Shown one piece after another: positions 10,801-15,502 of a stretch of DNA of 15,502 nt. The stretch lies in NCBI GenBank assembly GCA_021791995.1, contig JAJYVN010000036.1, positions 1 to 15,502 of the forward strand, written 5' to 3'. How positions within the stretch are numbered: position 1 is the stretch's first letter; each line of letters opens with the position of its first letter. A model generated the notes under the pieces. That model was not told the origin of the DNA. It did no database searches and saw only the letters and a list, made by a program, of their open reading frames with translations. This stretch comes from Bacillota bacterium. GTDB taxonomy: Bacteria; Bacillota; Sulfobacillia; RBS10-35; JAJYVN01. A program made the position numbers and the translations under genes.

Positions 10801-13800
10801 TCAATGGCCGATGGCCATGGCGAAGATATGGATCACCGTCTGCCCGTCGGCGACCGGGCCGAGGTTTGGGAGGGTCACGTAGGAGACCGTTTTGACCGGA
10901 TTCAGCGGCACTTCCGTGAAGTAGACGGCGGCGGAGTGTGTGGACTGTCCGGCGGCGCTATTGCGGTATGGGGCGATGGCCACCACCTGATCCCCCTGAG
11001 CGGGCGTTGTCGCATACCAATCGGTCATCGGAAGGGTGAAGGGCTGTGTGGTGCCATCGGTGTATGTGATGACGCCCGTTCCCGAGCCATTGCCGAAGTC
11101 GGATGCTCCCAGGAACCCAAGCTTTGAGCCCTGACCGGACAGGGCGATCGTTTGACCTTGGGCGACCACATTATCAGGCTGTCCCGCGGGCGCGTTGGGC
11201 CAGGTGAATGTCAATCCTCCGAAGTGGACCGTGCCGCCCGGCTCCAGCCCGAGGCTTTGTAGGGCCTGGGCCGAAAAGGTTGTCCCGGTTCCTTCAAAGT
11301 CGCCGACGGTGGGAGCGTCATCGGCGGTGATTCCCACGTTATTGAATGCTGCAGCGAGAGACGGCACAGCGACCGAAAGCGGTATCTCGAGTGGGGGCAC
11401 ATCCACTGTTTGCGACCCCACTTTGGCGTTTAGCGTGATGGCAACGCTCCCATTGGTGGGAGAACCCCCGATGGTGAGAAGAGGGCTCGAGTTTGCTCCT
11501 GGGCCCAGGGATGCCGAGCCCGTCGAGGGATGAATGCTCAGTGCCTGCCCAGTGGATGCCGTAGCGGACCAAGAGAGGTTCACGCGGCTTCCGCTGGTGT
11601 TGGTGAGGTGCAGCTTGAGGTGTCCCTGCCCACCCGCCATCACTAAGGTGCTGGGTTGGGCGCTCACGGTTACGACGGGCTCCACGGAGACCTGTGTGTA
11701 GGCAGCATCGTCCGTGGTACCCCCGGACCCCGTCAGCATGGCGGTAACCCCGAGTAGTGCCGTCACGGACTGGGCATCGGTCGGGGGTGTCACTTGCCAT
11801 GCCGTCTGCAGTTGCCGGTTCGGGGCCACGTTGGAGATGGTGGTGGCACCCTTACTACGTACGGTCCAGCCCGATGGCACCTTCAGTTGGAACCGAACAT
11901 TCGCAAGCGACAGGTTTCCTCCCGACGTCAGGGTGGCGTCCACGGTAAACGATCGATCCGCCTCGACCTGGGCCGGTGCCTTGATCTGTACGGACCTTGC
12001 TCCGGTGGTGGATCCAACCTGGAGGGACGCCTCGAGCGGCAAGCTGGCCGAGGAGCTTCCGATCCAAACGTGGTAGGTACCGTCCGCGATGTTCCAGGCA
12101 TTGGAAGCGGTGTCCCAGTATGCAAGAGCCTGGGGGGTCAGGGTGAAGCTCACTTCGGCAGAGGATCCGGGCGCGATGCTCACCCGCTGGAAACCCTTCA
12201 GCTGCAAGGGGGGTTCTCCGATCGATGCGGGGTCGTCCAGATACAGTTGCGCAACCTCCGCGCCGGATCTCGTCCCGGTGTTGGTTACGGTCGCGGTGAC
12301 CGTGGCGCTGCCGAGGGAGGTGATGGCAGTTTGGGAGAGGTGGATGTTGGAGAAGGAAAAGGTCGTGTAGGATAGGCCAAAGCCAAATGGAAATAGGGGC
12401 GTAACGCCCTCCTGGTCGTACCAGCGATACCCGACGTCGAGCCCCTCGGAGTAGTGGACCTCGCCATTCACTCCCGGGAACTGGGCAGGTGTGGAGACCG
12501 GTGTCTCCGCCGTGCTGGTTGGGAAGGTAATGGGCAGCTTACCCGACGGATCGACGTTTCCGAACAACACGGCTGCGACGGCATTGCCATCCTGCTGGCC
12601 GGGATACCACGCCTCCAGCACGGCCTGCACTTGATCGAGCCACGGCATGACAACAGGGCCGCCGCTGTTGATCACGACGATCGTGTGGGGATTGGCTTTT
12701 GCTACCGCCTCGATCAACTGGTCCTGGCCGCCCGGAAGCGAGAGGTTCGGAAGATCGGAGCCCTCACTCTCGGGAAGGCCAACGAATACCACGGCCACCT
12801 GTGCGGCAGCCGCCTGGGCGACCGCCTGCTGCAAAAGCGTCGAAGAGACGGAAGACCCTTCCGTGATCCCCTCAACCCCTTGGGCGTAAGTCACCGTGAC
12901 AGTGTTGGCGGCACGCGTGACGATCCCTTGGTAGGGAGTCACCACCGAATCGGAACTGACGTGGTCCGAACTCGGCGGGGGGGAGGCACTGAGTGCATCG
13001 GCGCCAGCGTCGGCACCGATGACCGCAATGGACTGCACTCCGCTTAAGGGGAGGATGTTGTTCGCGTTCTTCAGGAGGACAATGCTTTTCTCCGCTGCCG
13101 TTTCGGCGAACGCCACGTGGGCGGGAGTCGATGCGTCCGTGTTGGCGTTGCCGATTGCGGAACGGTTGAAGACACCAAGATGGAACATCTGTGTCAGAAT
13201 TTTCCCGACCGCGTTGTCGATCTCGGCGGTGGAAATCTGGCCGCTCTCGAGTGCGGAGGTGATGGGGGTGGGTACTGCTGGCTTGAGCTGATCCGTCCCG
13301 GCGTTCAATGCGTCGACCGTGTTGTGGGACGCACCGAGATCGGTACGAACGAAGCCCGTAAAGCCCCAACTGTCGACTAAGATTTGTGTCAGCAAGAGCG
13401 GGTCTTCACAGGCAAAAAGCCCGTTGATTTCGGCATATGAGCACATGATGGCGCTGACGTCGCCATGCTCCACCAGCGTCTGAAAGGCCGGCAGGTAGAT
13501 CTCGTGCAACGCGCGCTGCGAGACGATGGAATCGTCATTGGAGGTGTTGCGGTATGTCTCCTGATTGTATACCGCGAAGTGCTTGGGCATGGATCCTACA
13601 CCCTGGCTCTCAATACCCCGTGCGATCGCAAGGCCGAGTTGGCTCGTGAGGTAGGGGTCCTCGCCGAGGGTCTCGAAGTTTCGCCCGCTTTCGGGTACGC
13701 GTGCGATGTTGAGATCTGGAGCCTGCACCACGTCGATCCCCTTGGCAGCCGCCTCTGCCCCGAGTACGCCCCCGTACTGCTGCGCCAGGGATACGTCGAA

Positions 13801-14169
13801 GCTTGCGCCGATACCGATGGGCGATGGCAGCTGGGTATGGGAATTGGGTGGTCCCGCAATGATCCCTGCAGGGCCGTCGTTAAGGGTGAACTGCGGGATG
13901 CAGAGCGCTGGCACCGCCGTTGTGGCGTTCTCGTATCCGGCGACGTTAGCGAGCCCCATCAGGTCCAACTTCTCGACAAGCGTCATCCGCGGGAGCAGCA
14001 TGGCCACCCGTTCGGACGTCGGTAGTTTTGCGTTCAACCACGGGCAGCCGGACGGGGTTATCGTTGATACATCGGTGGCCCGACCGCATCCGCCCAATAT
14101 AAGGAGGCTCGTTCCCAAAGCCCACACCGCGATCCAGACACGCCCCCGCACCGAACCACCCCACACCAT
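10801..14169 (-). CDS. Secreted GH3-family glycoside hydrolase lipoprotein with C-terminal Ig-like modules
   Basis: The 1122-residue product begins with a lipoprotein signal peptide (VWIAVWALGTSLLILGGC, lipid-modified Cys28), so it is likely anchored outside the membrane. Residues 55-335 are the GH3 barrel, with LNDGPAG, GRNFE, KHFAVYN and the nucleophile D277 in GFVRTDLGAS. Residues 360-600 are the GH3 C-terminal domain (SIVLLKNANNILPL ... PFGFGLSYT), followed by the fibronectin-like domain (GAEVAQLYLDDP ... YHVWIGSSS). About 400 more residues hold two Ig-like NEW3-type modules (725-935) and a terminal module (AAFNNVGITADD ... GVITYTDGT). Such enzymes are beta-glucosidases or beta-xylosidases; the exact substrate cannot be read. 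ATG at 14169 is chosen because the signal peptide starts there; the frame remains open upstream but only as a shadow of the transporter gene. Confidence 0.92.
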   Translation of the reverse strand: MVWGGSVRGRVWIAVWALGTSLLILGGCGRATDVSTITPSGCPWLNAKLPTSERVAMLLPRMTLVEKLDLMGLANVAGYENATTAVPALCIPQFTLNDGPAGIIAGPPNSHTQLPSPIGIGASFDVSLAQQYGGVLGAEAAAKGIDVVQAPDLNIARVPESGRNFETLGEDPYLTSQLGLAIARGIESQGVGSMPKHFAVYNQETYRNTSNDDSIVSQRALHEIYLPAFQTLVEHGDVSAIMCSYAEINGLFACEDPLLLTQILVDSWGFTGFVRTDLGASHNTVDALNAGTDQLKPAVPTPITSALESGQISTAEIDNAVGKILTQMFHLGVFNRSAIGNANTDASTPAHVAFAETAAEKSIVLLKNANNILPLSGVQSIAVIGADAGADALSASPPPSSDHVSSDSVVTPYQGIVTRAANTVTVTYAQGVEGITEGSSVSSTLLQQAVAQAAAAQVAVVFVGLPESEGSDLPNLSLPGGQDQLIEAVAKANPHTIVVINSGGPVVMPWLDQVQAVLEAWYPGQQDGNAVAAVLFGNVDPSGKLPITFPTSTAETPVSTPAQFPGVNGEVHYSEGLDVGYRWYDQEGVTPLFPFGFGLSYTTFSFSNIHLSQTAITSLGSATVTATVTNTGTRSGAEVAQLYLDDPASIGEPPLQLKGFQRVSIAPGSSAEVSFTLTPQALAYWDTASNAWNIADGTYHVWIGSSSASLPLEASLQVGSTTGARSVQIKAPAQVEADRSFTVDATLTSGGNLSLANVRFQLKVPSGWTVRSKGATTISNVAPNRQLQTAWQVTPPTDAQSVTALLGVTAMLTGSGGTTDDAAYTQVSVEPVVTVSAQPSTLVMAGGQGHLKLHLTNTSGSRVNLSWSATASTGQALSIHPSTGSASLGPGANSSPLLTIGGSPTNGSVAITLNAKVGSQTVDVPPLEIPLSVAVPSLAAAFNNVGITADDAPTVGDFEGTGTTFSAQALQSLGLEPGGTVHFGGLTFTWPNAPAGQPDNVVAQGQTIALSGQGSKLGFLGASDFGNGSGTGVITYTDGTTQPFTLPMTDWYATTPAQGDQVVAIAPYRNSAAGQSTHSAAVYFTEVPLNPVKTVSYVTLPNLGPVADGQTVIHIFAMAIGH

Positions 14170-14191
14170 GCAACGATGTGGGAAGGATTCG

Positions 14192-14224
14192 CCGTGAAGG
14201 ATGCAAGAGCCTGGCTCTTCACGG
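14192..14224 (-). other. Bulged stem-loop between the cation transporter and GH3 genes
   Basis: CCGTG (14192-14196) pairs with CACGG (14220-14224), and AAGAGC (14205-14210) with GCTCTT (14214-14219). The loop is three bases and one side has an 8-base bulge. It lies in the 95-bp gap upstream of the GH3 start. It could be a terminator for the transporter gene or a leader element; no T-run is seen. Confidence 0.45.
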
Positions 14225-14264
14225 AGGGCACCGTGGGGGTGCACGTCAGACGTGGTCGCCATGC

Positions 14265-15221
14265 CTACGATCCGCTTCTCTGCGGCGGGCCAGTCTTGGC
14301 CGTAGATTCCGCTGCACCCGGGGCGCAATCGCACTGCGGGCAAAGAGCCGTCTCGACTTGAAGCGTCGTGTGGTCGATGCCCATCCCCGCCAATCGCTCC
14401 GAGATGCGCGCGATGATCGTCTCGGTTTCCGAAACGCGGGCATCCCGCAGCACCAGATGCCCGCTTAAGGCACAGCGTGTCCCATCGAGGCTCCAAAGGT
14501 GAACATGATGCACCGATAGAACGGCTGCATCGGCCTCGATGAAGGCCGCCACCTTGCCGCTGTCCATCCCTCTTGGCACTCCCTCCATGAGGACATTCAT
14601 GGTTTTGGAGACAATGCCCCATGCCCCTCGGGCGACAAGGAGCGAGATCCCCATGCTCACAAGCGCATCCCAGAAGAAGTGGTGTGTTCCGATCACCAAG
14701 ATGCCCGCGGCGATGACCCCGGCGGAGGCGAGGGCATCCCCCATCGCATGCAGCCAAGCGCTCCGGATGTTCAGGTTCTCCCGGTGTGCATGGTGATCAA
14801 GGCGTAGGCCCATCGCAAGGTTGCCCGCAAGGGCGCCGCCCGCGACGGTCAGCATGATCCACGGGATTACGGGCACGGGGTGTGCAAGGCGGATGGCCGC
14901 CTCGACCATGATGATGACGGCCACGAGCCCCAGTGCTGCAGCGTTAAAGAGGGCGGCTAAGATCCCGGCTCGATGGAAGCCATAGGTTCGTTGGGGTGTG
15001 GGAGGGCGCTGGGAGAGGCGACTCGCATACCAGGCCAGAGCGAGCGAGAGGACATCGGTGAGCATGTGGGCAGCGTCGCCGAACAGGGCAAGGCTGTGCG
15101 AGATGACGCCGCCCACTGCCTCTGCGACAAGGATCCCCAAGGCAATCCAGAACGCGCCGCCCAAAAGCCCCGCTGCTCCGGGATCCGCATGATGGTGGGT
15201 GTGTTCCGCTAAGCCAGTCAT
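14265..15221 (-). CDS. Cation diffusion facilitator (CzcD/ZitB-type Zn2+ efflux transporter)
   Basis: CDF proteins export Zn2+ or similar ions in exchange for protons. The 318-residue protein has six membrane segments. The metal site residues are present in segment 2 (FGDAAHMLTD, with D49, H52 and D56) and segment 5 (HAMGDALASAG, H158 and D162), the HxxxD pair typical of Zn2+ transport. The N-terminus has a His-rich patch (HTHHHAD) and the loop before segment 5 another (DHHAHRE). The cytoplasmic domain (VLSVHHVHLWSLDGTRCALSGHL) is standard. The C-terminus carries CPQCDC, a possible extra metal ligand set. ATG at 15221 is clear; a GGAAGG lies rather far upstream. It heads a - strand run with the GH3 gene. 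Confidence 0.95.
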   Translation of the reverse strand: MTGLAEHTHHHADPGAAGLLGGAFWIALGILVAEAVGGVISHSLALFGDAAHMLTDVLSLALAWYASRLSQRPPTPQRTYGFHRAGILAALFNAAALGLVAVIIMVEAAIRLAHPVPVIPWIMLTVAGGALAGNLAMGLRLDHHAHRENLNIRSAWLHAMGDALASAGVIAAGILVIGTHHFFWDALVSMGISLLVARGAWGIVSKTMNVLMEGVPRGMDSGKVAAFIEADAAVLSVHHVHLWSLDGTRCALSGHLVLRDARVSETETIIARISERLAGMGIDHTTLQVETALCPQCDCAPGAAESTAKTGPPQRSGS

Positions 15222-15494
15222 CGCCCGCTCTGCACCCTTCCAACACGACCAGCGTAGGTAACTGCTGTTTCAGGACGGTGCCCACGTGCCCCCGACCGTT
15301 CGCGCAAGGATCCCGGCTGGTCCCTCATTATGCCACAGGATAAACGAGCGGTACCGTGCCCCCGGTTGTTCCTGGGATTGTGCTGCCCAAGATCTGTGGA
15401 ACACGCACTGGGCTGTGTGGGATTCCGCCGGTGCTGAGCGTACGTATTCGGTAAGCTGCGCCAAACACCTGTCGGCGGCGATGGAAGGAGGGGC
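15222..15494. other. Intergenic region upstream of the cation transporter and the right-edge gene
   Basis: About 270 bp separate two divergent genes, so promoters in both directions are expected. On the - strand CATAAT (complement of 15327-15332) might be a -10, but no matching -35 is seen. I find no convincing operator, hairpin or ORF. Confidence 0.4.
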
Positions 15495-15502
15495 ATGAGC
15501 CG
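15495..15502 (+). CDS. Start of an unidentified gene cut by the window edge
   Basis: A strong ribosome binding site AAGGAGGGG (15485-15493) lies directly before ATG at 15495-15497. Only two full codons are visible (Met-Ser), so the product cannot be named. The spacing is tight but the signal is the best in this region. Confidence 0.45.

Noticed and set aside
14170..14757. Upstream extension of the GH3 frame
   Set aside because: The extra frame overlaps the well-supported cation transporter, lacks homology, and a lipoprotein signal peptide begins at 14169.
15320..15340. Promoter for the cation transporter
   Set aside because: CATAAT on the - strand lacks a credible -35 at normal spacing.
1..15502. 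CRISPR array or tandem repeats
   Set aside because: No regularly spaced direct repeats were seen by eye; the only clear repeats are the two right ends and the terminal inverted repeats.

Overview
The window looks like a moderately high-GC, spore-forming Firmicute, probably an acidophile or thermophile of the Sulfobacillus type (organism inferred from gene order and codon use, not proven). The first 4.1 kb is the conserved sporulation and division neighbourhood known from Bacillus as yabN(mazG)-yabO-yabP-yabQ-divIC-yabR. Here it contains an HU gene after mazG, rqcP (yabO) on the opposite strand, and a small sigma-region-4-like HTH gene between yabQ and divIC. The block ends with yabR, which has its own sigma-A-type promoter, and a tRNA-Leu(UAA).

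Positions about 4.3-7.4 kb are mobile DNA. A 2.3 kb insertion sequence with 14-bp imperfect terminal inverted repeats (4329-6634) carries one gene. Its product joins an N-terminal DUF4338 (DruA-type) domain to a C-terminal ISAzo13-like DDE transposase with all three catalytic acidic residues. Next to it is a decayed TnpB zinc-ribbon remnant (6743-6985) followed by a structured right end (7261-7355). A diverged second copy of that right end (71 of 95 positions identical) forms the first 95 bases of the window and runs into mazG exactly where the conserved start of the first MazG domain is missing. A hairpin inside this repeat shows paired compensatory changes between the copies, as expected of a structured RNA such as a TnpB omega-RNA.

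The last 8 kb is accessory chromosome: an MscS-type channel (+ strand), then three genes on the - strand in the order cation diffusion facilitator, large GH3 lipoprotein glycosidase, ABC half-transporter with a 70-residue insertion in its ATPase domain. The cation transporter and the glycosidase are 95 bp apart, with a bulged hairpin between them. A strong ribosome binding site and ATG at the right edge mark the start of another + strand gene.

The points most worth following are the DruA-transposase fusion in an apparently intact element, the covarying TnpB-style right ends, the truncation of mazG by one of them, and the inversion of rqcP inside an otherwise collinear gene block.
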